Shown one piece after another: positions 1-6,579 of a stretch of 22,975 nucleotides of DNA. The stretch is from the NCBI GenBank assembly GCA_002398485.1, contig DGYV01000040.1, forward strand, positions 1 to 22,975, in the 5' to 3' direction. The position numbers were made by a program, and so were the translations under genes. This DNA is from Peptococcaceae bacterium UBA4997 (GTDB lineage: Bacteria > Bacillota > Dehalobacteriia > UBA4068 > UBA4997). The notes beneath the pieces are model-generated. The model worked only from the letters and a program-made list of their open reading frames with translations, ran no database searches and had not been told where the DNA came from. Each line of letters begins with the position of its first letter. Within the stretch, counting starts at the first letter, position 1.

Positions 1-30
1 ATCCATATTACGAACACAACACAAGATAGT

Positions 31-72
31 AAATCCATGTTTAGGTTCATATCCCTACACATGGATTTTTTG
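31..72 (+). terminator. Probable intrinsic terminator of a gene left of the window
   Basis: A 10-bp perfect stem (31-40 with 59-68) with an 18-nt loop is followed directly by a T-rich tail. It probably ends a transcript entering from the left. The long loop makes it weaker than the other terminators here. Confidence 0.5.
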
Positions 73-252
73 TTTTTATTATTATAATGAAACAAAAAAT
101 ATTTTAGATTTTACAGGGTGGTAAATAATATGTAAAACATAGATATTACCCTAATAAATATCACTGCCATACAAAATTTTTCTAATGTATATTTAAGCTA
201 TACTTTAAGAAATACTATTGTTATAAAACACTTTAAAAAGGAGAGGAATTAT

Positions 253-555
253 ATGGTTGATGGAAATAATATCAATCCTGTACTGAATACTTTAGATGAA
301 ATCCCTAAACCAAGGCCCGATGCCAAAGAAATTGTTGGATTGGTTAAAAGCAAAGGAGTTATTTCAGGTTACAAATTGTCAGATGGGCGTATTGTATCTA
401 AACAAGAAGGCGTTAATTTATCTAATCAAGGAGAAATTAAGGGTGTGGGAATAGCACATAGGAAGGGTGTTGAATATTTAAAATCAATACCGGATGGCAC
501 AGAAATTAACAACTTAAGTAATTTGCCCACTGTAAAAAACAGCCAAGAATTTTAA
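253..555 (+). CDS. DUF3892-family small protein
   Basis: This is a 100-residue protein of unknown function. Residues about 36-92 show the DUF3892 pattern: a 'GYKLSDGRIVSK' strand region, then 'GVGIAHRKG.EYLKSIPDG' and a closing 'NNLSNLP'. The first 30 residues are an unconserved, proline-containing leader. A strong ribosome site (AAGGAGAGG, 239-247) lies the right distance before the ATG. The gene stands alone, with terminator-like structures on both sides (31-72 and 646-689), so it is probably monocistronic. The family is common in Clostridia and Bacilli, often in accessory or phage-like DNA, and its role is unknown. I see no membrane segment or signal peptide, so it should be cytoplasmic. 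The family call rests on remembered motif resemblance, not a search. Confidence 0.75.
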   Translation: MVDGNNINPVLNTLDEIPKPRPDAKEIVGLVKSKGVISGYKLSDGRIVSKQEGVNLSNQGEIKGVGIAHRKGVEYLKSIPDGTEINNLSNLPTVKNSQEF

Positions 556-645
556 TCCTTAAATATGCTCTGATATATTGTTTAGGTTATAATATAACAA
601 AATAAACTAAGCAAGAGAAGCAAATAGAGTTATTATAAAGAATAG

Positions 646-689
646 ATAAAGCTTATTTTCAAAACCATGGTTTTGAAAATAAGCTTTAT
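646..689. repeat. Perfect 22-bp-arm palindrome, possible bidirectional terminator
   Basis: Bases 646-667 are the exact reverse complement of 668-689, centred on CCATGG with no spacer. In RNA this gives a very long hairpin with a minimal loop. The flanks are A/T-rich (TTGCTTTT follows on the right), so it may stop transcription after the DUF3892 gene from either direction. The rest of the 243-bp gap (556-798) shows nothing else I can support. Confidence 0.6.
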
Positions 690-798
690 TGCTTTTAGTT
701 AAATTAAAGTTGTTAAAATTTGCTTTAAATCATCTATATCATTTACAATAAAAATCTTGTAAGGAAATTAAATTTATACATGGTTTCTTTGGTTTTTT

Positions 799-1131
799 AT
801 GATAAATGATACCATAAATTATTTGTATAATTGTGTGTGGAGGCTTATTGTGTCAAAGGCAAACTTTGGAACTATGCATAGGATAGACATTGAAAAAGAT
901 TATAGCGAATATGAACCCCAAAAATATGATTGTATTTCTGTTGATGATGATTATATTGATGGTTGGTGGCAGGAATTAGTGTTAATAAAAAACTGTTATC
1001 ATTGCCTGAAAAGGCTTGGATTTGCACTTTCCAGGTAGGGCGTTACGTTGATTCCACTAAAATTCTTAAATTGTTTTTATGATATTGTCAATTCAGGTAT
1101 CCGTTTAAAGCAAGATGAAAGTTTAGTATAA
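799..1131 (+). pseudogene. Small gene interrupted by an in-frame TAG (unrecognised)
   Basis: The frame runs from ATG 799 to a TAG at 1036-1038 (79 codons), then stays open in the same frame for 30 more codons to TAA at 1129-1131. The part before the stop includes an acidic 'DCISVDDDYIDGWW' stretch and 'NCYHCLKRLGFALS'. The part after it begins 'GVTLIPLKFL', which reads like a natural continuation of a small globular protein. An internal ATG at 874 ('MHRIDIEKDYSEYEPQ') may be the original start, since the first 25 residues look unlike coding sequence and no strong ribosome site precedes 799. TAG is a normal stop in this window (sigE, sigG, ileS, pyrB), so decay is more likely than recoding. 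I do not recognise the family with certainty. Confidence 0.45.
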
Positions 1132-1347
1132 CTGTTGAAATTGATAGTTAAAGCTAAAAAATAAAATAAGTTCATGATCCACTATGGAATATAAATATTT
1201 TACATATCAATTCATTATTTTTATTGGGATTTATGGTTTTTAGTGAGCACCTAAAGCATTTTTGTAACACTTGATGAGCAACTATTTTTAAAGCTGTTAA
1301 TTTATTAAAACTAGGTTTTTTGTTTATTTTATTGCTTTTTTCTATTC

Positions 1348-1376
1348 TTGACAAGCATAATTCTGTTTGTTATTAT
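1348..1376 (+). promoter_or_regulatory. Sigma-A promoter of trmL
   Basis: TTGACA (1348-1353), 17-nt spacer, TATTAT (1371-1376). Transcription would begin near 1383, giving a leader of about 110 nt before trmL. The preceding 1132-1347 holds no gene I can support; a reverse-strand frame at 1172-1354 lacks a ribosome site and looks spurious. Confidence 0.75.
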
Positions 1377-1494
1377 GTTAGTCGTCAGCATTAACAAGGT
1401 ATAGTTATGGCTCTGTCTTACTTATTATGTTATTAAAATAGCATGATACATGTAAACTATTTTGATAAATAAATTTGCTGTAGGAGGTGTTTAT

Positions 1495-1953
1495 ATGCAT
1501 ATAGTATTATTTCAGCCGGAAATACCTGCCAATACAGGTAATATATCGCGTACGTGTGCGGTTACAAAAACAACCTTACACTTAATTGAGCCCTTAGGCT
1601 TTTCTATAGATGATAAGCACTTGAAAAGAGCAGGGCTGGATTATTGGGATAAATTAAATCTATATGTATATAAGGATTGGGCCGCTTTTTTGTCTGCTAA
1701 TCCGCAAGCAAATATTTATTTGGCTACAACTAAAGGTTCATTGCATTATACGGAATTCAGCTACAAACCTGATGATTATTTGGTTTTCGGCAGGGAAACA
1801 GCAGGCTTACCTGATGAAATAAGAGAGGCTTACAGTGAACACTGTATCCGTATACCTATGGGTAAGGATATACGTTCTTTGAATTTATCTAATTCTGTTG
1901 CTATTATTTTATATGAAGCATTACGTCAGCAAGGTTTTCTGAATTTGGATTAA
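1495..1953 (+). CDS. trmL: tRNA (cytidine/uridine-34 2'-O)-methyltransferase
   Basis: A 152-residue SPOUT-class methyltransferase (TrmL, also called CspR or YibK). It methylates the ribose of the wobble base in certain leucine tRNAs, using S-adenosylmethionine. The start is ATG 1495 because TAGGAGGT lies at 1481-1488; upstream in-frame codons from 1462 are leader. The N-terminus 'MHIVLFQPEIPANTGNI' is family-typical. The trefoil-knot cofactor region is clear: 'FGRETAGLPDEI' near residues 97-108 and 'IPMGKDIRSLNLSNSVAIILYEALRQ' toward the C-terminus (about 122-147). Length matches the usual 150-160. It is monocistronic behind its own sigma-A promoter, and a tRNA gene with a separate promoter follows at once. 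Confidence 0.95.
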   Translation: MHIVLFQPEIPANTGNISRTCAVTKTTLHLIEPLGFSIDDKHLKRAGLDYWDKLNLYVYKDWAAFLSANPQANIYLATTKGSLHYTEFSYKPDDYLVFGRETAGLPDEIREAYSEHCIRIPMGKDIRSLNLSNSVAIILYEALRQQGFLNLD

Positions 1954-1957
1954 CGCA

Positions 1958-1987
1958 TTGACATACAGGCCATGTTTAAGGTAAAAT
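1958..1987 (+). promoter_or_regulatory. Sigma-A promoter of the tRNA-Pro gene
   Basis: TTGACA (1958-1963), 18-nt spacer, TAAAAT (1982-1987). The predicted start point is about 6 nt before the mature tRNA 5' end. It begins 5 bp after the trmL stop codon. Confidence 0.75.
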
Positions 1988-1999
1988 AGGGTCTGGCAA

Positions 2000-2076
2000 C
2001 GGGGTGTGGCTCAGCTTGGTAGAGCGCTGCGTTCGGGACGCAGAGGCCGAAGGTTCAAATCCTTTCACCCCGACCA
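2000..2076 (+). tRNA. tRNA-Pro (anticodon CGG), CCA encoded
   Basis: A 77-nt cloverleaf. The acceptor arm CGGGGTG (2000-2006) pairs with CACCCCG (2066-2072), with discriminator A and encoded CCA (2074-2076). The D arm is GCTC...GAGC. The anticodon stem CTGCG/CGCAG closes a TTCGGGA loop, so bases 34-36 are CGG and read proline codon CCG. The T arm has loop TTCAAAT with stem GAAGG/CCTTT (one G-T pair). It is a single-tRNA unit with its own promoter and terminator. Confidence 0.97.
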
Positions 2077-2077
2077 T

Positions 2078-2116
2078 AAAGCCATGTGCAGTTTTGAAAC
2101 AGCACATGGCTTTTTT
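2078..2116 (+). terminator. Intrinsic terminator of tRNA-Pro
   Basis: A perfect 12-bp stem (2078-2089 with 2102-2113) lies 2 nt after the tRNA CCA. The loop can pair internally (GTTT with AAAC), and the stem runs into a T tract. Confidence 0.9.
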
Positions 2117-2176
2117 ACGTCTATATATAATGTTAGTATTTTATTATTTATAATTCTATGGAGGGTTGTGATTTCT

Positions 2177-2698
2177 ATGAAAAAGTTTGTATTTTGTGTT
2201 TTGATGTTTGTATTACTGTTATCAGTATACAGTTTAATTGGAAAGAATTTAGATAATACTTCAATTGAATTTGGTAAGGAGAAACAAAATAATAGTTAAA
2301 ATACAAACCTTGATCAATTTACAGATGTGCCGGAAGATGCAATTGCAGTTATTGTTAATTTACCAACCCCGCAGCAAATATTACTATTAAATATTACTGA
2401 AACTTTGTACCTCCATGAAACCGAGGAAAAAATTATTTTTATTCGATGGCATGAGCACACAGCTATAGAAATTTACTCTGTTAAAGGTATTTGGGATGCA
2501 GGAAACCTAACTGTAAACAAAATTTATTCTAATTTGGATTGCCGCAAAGATTTTACTATAGCATTACAAGCTATTCGTCCTGAAGGCATACTAGATTATA
2601 AAATTTTGATTAGCCTGCCTAATGGCCTTGTAAAAGAATATTTTCTTTCATATGATGGTAAGAACGGTAACCCCAACATTGAATATGTATCAAACTAA
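2177..2698 (+). pseudogene. Secreted or anchored protein gene interrupted by an in-frame TAA
   Basis: ATG 2177 follows GGAGGG (2160-2165) and opens a 40-codon frame: 'MKKFVFC', a hydrophobic core to about residue 21, then a polar stretch. It stops at TAA 2297-2299. The same frame then stays open for 132 codons to a TAA at 2696-2698. The downstream part (about 2300-2695) looks like a folded extracellular domain rich in beta-type residues ('IIFIRWHEHTAIEIYSVKGIWDAG'). It has no ribosome site for its first possible start, GTG 2327. The simplest reading is one gene of about 173 sense codons with a single nonsense mutation. There is no lipobox cysteine after the hydrophobic core, so it would be a membrane-anchored or signal-peptide protein. 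Family not recognised. Confidence 0.6.
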
Positions 2699-2857
2699 AT
2701 AAAGCAGCATGATGAGTATTAAATATTTATCAACTTTAATCCAATAAAGCTATATACAGGTTAAGTGCTACAAATGGCTTTACGGTTTTAATTATGATAT
2801 ACTGTGAATAAATATTAATTATATTTTGTGAGGTGTTAAACCATCAAAAAAACTATT

Positions 2858-3655
2858 TTGGCGGTTATGTTAATTAGCATGGTGTTTTTAATGGCAGCTT
2901 GTACGGAAAAAACAGATTCTTTCAAGCAACAGCAAAATACGGAGCAAGAAGCTAATGCAACTTTTCTGGAAAATGTAGTAAATATGCGTGGCAATATAAA
3001 AATAACTCCTGCATTAAGAAAATCTTTTAATGAATTTGCCAAAGCATATTGTTGGGTTTATTTACCGGATATGGATAGCTATGAATCATTTTTTGAGAGC
3101 ACTCACTATGCAGATTCCTACGGTTATCCTAATTTTGCAGATGCTGTTTTTTATGTTCTGAAATATTTAGATGTACAAAATAAAATAAGTGAAGATGATA
3201 TGCAAACTGCTGTTTCTGCCCTTTTTGCCGCCAAAAATAAATATGAGCCCATGATCCACCAAAATTATCCTAAGTTTGCAAAATACGAAAACGGCTATTA
3301 TTTACCATGGCCTGAGGGAGAAAGAGATTCCAACAGGGAATTTTATTTACTTACAGGGCTTGATATTCACCAAGATGAAAAAAACACAAAACTGCTTTAT
3401 ATAACGGTTAATTTGCAAAATTATTATTTTAATGATACAAATGTTTATGAAGCAGGAGAGTATGAAAAATGGCTTGCTGAAAAGGCACAGGAAATGGATA
3501 TTGAAGCTTTAGAGGCAGCACATAAACTTATAGTTAGTGGGCAAATAAGTGAGTTAAAACCCTTAAGGGAATGGAAAACAACTATAATAGTTGATACAAG
3601 TAAAAATAACTCCCATGCTCTTTCTCCTAAATTTTTGTTTAGCAGCAGTTATTAG
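2858..3655 (+). CDS. Putative lipoprotein, unknown function, start codon apparently damaged
   Basis: A 265-residue reading from TTG 2858. A lipobox (LMAAC) ends a hydrophobic stretch, with cysteine at residue 15, so the mature protein should be lipidated and attached outside the membrane. The expected lysine-rich n-region ('KKTILAVML') lies just upstream in the same frame and would start at 2843. That codon is ATC, 7 nt after a good ribosome site (GTGAGGTG, 2828-2835), whereas TTG 2858 is too far from it. Either ATC is used weakly or the start was lost by a single base change. The body is mostly helical-looking, with aromatic-rich segments ('YCWVYLPDMDSY', 'ENGYYLPWPEG') and a C-terminus 'TTIIVDTSKNNSHALSPKFLFSSSY'. 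I do not recognise a family. Confidence 0.6.
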   Translation: MAVMLISMVFLMAACTEKTDSFKQQQNTEQEANATFLENVVNMRGNIKITPALRKSFNEFAKAYCWVYLPDMDSYESFFESTHYADSYGYPNFADAVFYVLKYLDVQNKISEDDMQTAVSALFAAKNKYEPMIHQNYPKFAKYENGYYLPWPEGERDSNREFYLLTGLDIHQDEKNTKLLYITVNLQNYYFNDTNVYEAGEYEKWLAEKAQEMDIEALEAAHKLIVSGQISELKPLREWKTTIIVDTSKNNSHALSPKFLFSSSY

Positions 3656-3793
3656 CTCAAAAAATGATTTGGAGTTTTAATATACTTAAATTTAACAGCT
3701 TTTATGTTTAAAATAAATACCATAGCTAATATTTACTAGCTTTAGCAAATATGCTTGTTGTTCAGGTTTTATTTAAAGGCAGGTGATTATTTC

Positions 3794-4447
3794 GTGCAAA
3801 CATACTTTACAATTCGCGGTAAAGGTGAAGCAGAACTTATTGAAAAAAAGTCGCGCTTTATTGGTTATGCTTATTCTGTAGCATCGGAAGAAGAGGCGGT
3901 TGGATTTGTGGAAAGTATAAAAGCCAAGCATAGGGATGCCACACATAATGTTTATGCTTATCAAGCAGGTGAGCAGGATGAAATACAGCGTTCCAGTGAT
4001 GATGGTGAGCCTTCGGGTACAGCAGGCAGGCCTGTTTTGGAGGTAATCAAGAAATCTAATTTAAAAAATACCGCAGTGGTGGTAACTCGTTATTTTGGTG
4101 GAGTGCTATTAGGGGCGGGTGGTTTGGTGCGTGCTTACAGCAGGGTGGCTGCTTTAGCCTTAAAAAAGGCAGGAGTAGTGGAAAAAATCCCTGCCAAAGG
4201 TTACAGCCTTACCATGGATTACAACTTTTGGGGCAAGGTTGAAAATTTGCTTAATCAAAATCAAAAAGAATATGAACTGTTGGATACATCTTTTATGGAA
4301 AAAATCACTGTTTTTTGTGCTGTCAGCCAAGATGCTGAAGAGGGATTTTTAAATAAAATAAGGGAAATAGGTAACGGAGCCATAACCGTTTTGCCACTTT
4401 TGAATGAATATTGGCTGGAGTGTGAAATAAATATAGAAGATGTATAA
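3794..4447 (+). CDS. YigZ / IMPACT (UPF0029) family protein
   Basis: A 217-residue protein of the YigZ/YvyE group, related to the eukaryotic translation regulator IMPACT. Its biochemical role in bacteria is not settled. The start is GTG 3794, 7 nt after GGCAGGTGA; codons from 3755 are leader. The N-terminal UPF0029 domain shows 'EKKSRFIGYA' near residue 18, 'HNVYAY' at about 55, the signature 'DDGEPSGTAGRP' near 72-83 and 'VVTRYFGGVLLGAGGLVRAYS' at about 98-118. The C-terminal DUF1949-like half (about 130-205) has the usual ferredoxin-like strand pattern. Length matches the family. The spore-protein gene follows 38 bp later with no terminator between, so the two may be co-transcribed. Confidence 0.93.
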   Translation: MQTYFTIRGKGEAELIEKKSRFIGYAYSVASEEEAVGFVESIKAKHRDATHNVYAYQAGEQDEIQRSSDDGEPSGTAGRPVLEVIKKSNLKNTAVVVTRYFGGVLLGAGGLVRAYSRVAALALKKAGVVEKIPAKGYSLTMDYNFWGKVENLLNQNQKEYELLDTSFMEKITVFCAVSQDAEEGFLNKIREIGNGAITVLPLLNEYWLECEINIEDV

Positions 4448-4485
4448 TTAAAGTGCTTTTGGATAAGCTAATTTAGGGTGATAAA

Positions 4486-4728
4486 ATGACATATATTACC
4501 AAAGAAGCCAGATCCCGTAAAAGCAAAATGAAACGAAGGCCTGAAAGCTGGGATGATGCCAAAGTTGAAATTGCTAAAGAAATAGGTTTGTGGGAAAGAG
4601 TACAGGAAAATGGCTGGGCTGCTCTTACTGCTGAAGAAAGCGGACGTTTGGGCGGTATACTTTCGGCACGTTTTCCCGGTAAAGCACCAAAAGAAGAAAT
4701 AAAAATAAATAATAAAAATCATAAATGA
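4486..4728 (+). CDS. Small acid-soluble spore protein, alpha/beta (SspF-like) type
   Basis: An 80-residue basic protein. The core 'AKVEIAKEIGLWERVQENGWAALTAEESGRLGGILSARF' region (about residues 25-63) matches the alpha/beta SASP pattern of an E-A-x-E-G helix, a W/G turn, then a 'T/S-A-x-E-S/A-G-x-x-G-G' helix. By family knowledge these proteins coat and protect spore DNA in the forespore and are later degraded by the GPR protease. The basic N-terminal leader (KEARSRKSKMKRR) is longer than in B. subtilis SspF. The ATG follows TAGGGTGAT. A strong terminator comes at once. I looked for a sigma-G promoter and did not find a convincing one. The location near spoIIGA, sigE and sigG fits a sporulation role. 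Confidence 0.75.
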   Translation: MTYITKEARSRKSKMKRRPESWDDAKVEIAKEIGLWERVQENGWAALTAEESGRLGGILSARFPGKAPKEEIKINNKNHK

Positions 4729-4732
4729 ACAA

Positions 4733-4760
4733 GGGAAGGCTATGCCTTCTCTATTTTTTT
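4733..4760 (+). terminator. Intrinsic terminator after the SASP gene
   Basis: Stem GAAGGC/GCCTTC with loop TAT, extended by two outer pairs (one G-T), then TATTTTTTT. It is nearly identical to the terminator at 6402-6430 and begins the left copy of a flanking repeat. Confidence 0.9.
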
Positions 4761-4851
4761 GCTGCAATAGGAAACTTTATATTCATGAATAAATACCTTT
4801 TGCGACAAATTTTGCAAGACATGTTTGTTATAATAAATTATGAGATAAGTT
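4733..4851 (+). repeat. Left copy of a decayed ~120-bp direct repeat
   Basis: This segment resembles 6402-6522. It begins with the near-identical terminator (21 identical bases, 4742-4762 and 6412-6432). Three later landmarks keep register with a single one-base offset: TTTTGC (4810 / 6481), TATAAT (4829 / 6500) and GATAAGTT (4844 / 6515). The middle has diverged strongly. Together the copies bracket the two-gene cassette 5102-6349. The rest of the 373-bp gap, to 5101, holds a run of seven G residues (about 4976-4982) and no other feature I can name. Confidence 0.6.
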
Positions 4852-5013
4852 GATAAAAAGATAATAATTTTATGCAAAAAATAAAGATATTACTGTATTT
4901 TTGTCTTAAAAACATACTGCGTTGCTGTTATAAATAACATGTTATCAGCTTATCCATATATTGTAAATATAAAAAGGGGGGGATAAGGGTAATAAGTTAT
5001 TTTATGATTCACC

Positions 5014-5039
5014 ATAGTAACAACCTGTAAACATACAAA
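5014..5039 (+). promoter_or_regulatory. Weak sigma-E-like promoter candidate
   Basis: CATACAAA at 5032-5039 matches 7 of 8 positions of the sigma-E -10 (CATACAnT). An ATA core sits at 5014-5016, roughly the right distance upstream, though spacing is about 1 nt short. If real, the cassette would be mother-cell expressed. This is inference from a short motif in AT-rich DNA. Confidence 0.25.
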
Positions 5040-5101
5040 AGTAAATAAGAACGTATTCTTCCAATGAAGGATAAACAAAAAATTGAAACGTGGTGTGTAT
5101 A

Positions 5102-5896
5102 ATGAAAAAAATAATGAGTATTATAATGAGCTTTTTAATGATACTTGCTTTTAGTAGTATTGCCATGGCCTCAGATGTTGATTTTGATATTAACCGTATT
5201 GAACAGGGGCAGGTTGTTTATGAACAAAATGAAATAACAGATGAAGACCAGCTTTATGAACGTGCCCAAAATGGCATTTCGGATATCCCTTTGGAACAGT
5301 TGCAAAACCCCCAAATTAACTTTACGCCAGTACAAGAAAATAAAGCAAAATCATTACTACCTGACCCGAAAACAGAAAGTAATGCTACTGCACAAATAAT
5401 TTCCCAAAGAATTTTAGATGACGGTACAATTGTAGATGAAGTAGTAGTTACTCAATTTACAGATATTTATTTACCTAAAGAGTCCGTAATTCAGCCCTGT
5501 TTAATATATGAAGATCCATCTTGGGATGATACAAGTAGTGTAAGACTAACTGGGACTTTGACATTCTATAAAGCAACTCATTCGGGGGTAACTGAATTTT
5601 ATCTTTTATCAAAAGTTGCTGGACGATGGGATATAGTATCGGATAACCCCACAGTGAGCAATCGTCTAATTGTGGCTTATTGCTGTGGTCAAAGCGACTT
5701 AGATTATCTATTACATCAAGAAGATAGTTACTACCCTGGCACGAATTCCTTTTCTTATGTAACTGGATTTACTCATTATGTTTATAAGCATGCGGGATCC
5801 ATGGGTTTTAACGCTAAAGCTACTTTAAAAAGAGGTACTTCTTCTTGGACAATGGATGTTGGTTGCTTCTTATTTGGTAATTACCACTTATGGTAA
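5102..5896 (+). CDS. Secreted protein of unknown function
   Basis: A 264-residue protein from ATG 5102; GTG 5090 is in frame, but the classical signal peptide starts at 'MKKIMS'. The n-region KK, a hydrophobic core (residues 4-20) and an AMA-SD site give predicted cleavage after residue 23. The mature protein starts with an acidic, Asn/Gln-rich linker (about 24-100). A likely beta-rich domain follows (about 105-264) with 'GTIVDEVVVTQFTDIYLP', 'VRLTGTLTFYKAT', 'SFSYVTGFTHYV' and 'ATLKRGTSSWTMDVG', ending on an aromatic tail (YHLW). Four cysteines lie in the C-terminal domain, including an adjacent pair (AYCCGQ). No family recognised. The next gene follows 15 nt later, so the pair is probably one transcript, set between two decayed direct repeats. 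Confidence 0.75.
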   Translation: MKKIMSIIMSFLMILAFSSIAMASDVDFDINRIEQGQVVYEQNEITDEDQLYERAQNGISDIPLEQLQNPQINFTPVQENKAKSLLPDPKTESNATAQIISQRILDDGTIVDEVVVTQFTDIYLPKESVIQPCLIYEDPSWDDTSSVRLTGTLTFYKATHSGVTEFYLLSKVAGRWDIVSDNPTVSNRLIVAYCCGQSDLDYLLHQEDSYYPGTNSFSYVTGFTHYVYKHAGSMGFNAKATLKRGTSSWTMDVGCFLFGNYHLW

Positions 5897-5911
5897 TTAG
5901 GCACACTAAAA

Positions 5912-6349
5912 ATGAAAAAAACATTTAATTACAAAAATTTTATTATTAATTGGGTTGTACTTGCCTTTGTTTTGGGCATTTTTATTCTAATTCATTTAAA
6001 TGCAGACCCTAATAATATATCACCAACAGTTGGTTATTATCTTAGTCCGATTCTATATATACTGATTGGAATATTTTTTAATCAGTCTAAATTAGTTTCG
6101 CTGTTTCAGCAGGGACAATTGATAATAAGGTTGGATTATCTAGTTATGTCCATTGTGTTTTTGATGTTGCTATTGATGTTTATACCAGCCCATTCATTAA
6201 ATTTTACCATACCAGTTTTGGCAAGATTTTTGCGATCCACTCATTTAGGCTACGATTTATTAGGACCAATCTTATTGTTTGCCCCAAAACTGATTCCATT
6301 ATTTTTTGGTTATTTTGCTGCGGGGATATTTTATAAAGTAAAAGAGTAA
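5912..6349 (+). CDS. Four-helix membrane protein of unknown function
   Basis: A 145-residue, strongly hydrophobic protein with four predicted membrane segments: about residues 10-29, 41-57, 75-93 and 118-141. The N-terminus (MKKTFNYKN) and C-terminus (KVKE) are both basic and, by the positive-inside rule, probably cytoplasmic. The ribosome site is weak, which fits translational coupling to the secreted-protein gene ending 15 nt upstream. I recognise no family motif. The pairing of a secreted protein with a small polytopic membrane protein could mean an export, immunity or anchoring partner, but nothing here proves any of these. A terminator follows 52 nt later. Confidence 0.7.
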   Translation: MKKTFNYKNFIINWVVLAFVLGIFILIHLNADPNNISPTVGYYLSPILYILIGIFFNQSKLVSLFQQGQLIIRLDYLVMSIVFLMLLLMFIPAHSLNFTIPVLARFLRSTHLGYDLLGPILLFAPKLIPLFFGYFAAGIFYKVKE

Positions 6350-6401
6350 TATTTCATAATGCCAGTTCAGTCAAAAATTATATAATTAAACAATATATTT
6401 A

Positions 6402-6430
6402 AGAGAAGGCCATGCCTTCTCTATTTTTTT
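6402..6430 (+). terminator. Intrinsic terminator after the two-gene cassette
   Basis: A perfect 9-bp stem (6402-6410 with 6414-6422), loop CAT, then TATTTTTTT. It differs by only a few bases from the terminator after the SASP gene. Confidence 0.9.
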
Positions 6431-6480
6431 GCCGTAAATGGGCGAAATAATCTTTTACATAGGTTACTCATTACGCCAAC

Positions 6481-6505
6481 TTTTGCGAAATCAATTCAAT
6501 ATAAT
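6481..6505 (+). promoter_or_regulatory. Candidate spoIIGA promoter with a Spo0A-box-like site
   Basis: TATAAT at 6500-6505 is a perfect -10, but no good -35 lies at 17 nt. Known spoIIG promoters have an overlong spacer and depend on Spo0A. TTTTGCGAA at 6481-6489 matches 7 of 9 positions of the 0A box core TTTGTCGAA. The homologous left repeat carries TTTGTCGCA on the reverse strand at 4801-4809, which matches 8 of 9. Suggestive only. Confidence 0.35.
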
Positions 6506-6579
6506 AGGTCATAGGATAAGTTTGGAAAACATATTTATTAGGGAATGGATATTAGGCTGGACATACAGGAGGCATGTAT

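Larger units (their letters stand above)
6402..6522 (+). repeat. Right copy of the decayed ~120-bp direct repeat
   Basis: Partner of 4733-4851; the alignment landmarks are given in that entry. This copy lies directly upstream of spoIIGA and contains its candidate -10 element. Confidence 0.6.

Noticed and set aside
1036..1038. TAG in the small gene as pyrrolysine or other recoding
   Set aside because: TAG ends several clearly intact genes here (sigE, sigG, ileS, pyrB, rluD-type), no pyrrolysine machinery is in view, and a nearby gene is broken by TAA, so decay explains it better.
1172..1354. Reverse-strand 60-codon frame in the gap before trmL
   Set aside because: No ribosome site, no recognisable protein features, and it overlaps the trmL promoter.
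2006..2299. Open frame across the tRNA gene (starting MAQLGRALRSGRRG...)
   Set aside because: The first part is translation of the tRNA-Pro gene and its terminator. Only the section from ATG 2177 has a ribosome site and signal-like sequence.
4442..4471. Sigma-G promoter before the SASP gene
   Set aside because: A GTATA -35 is present but the -10 region at 17-18 nt matches the CATnnTA consensus poorly.
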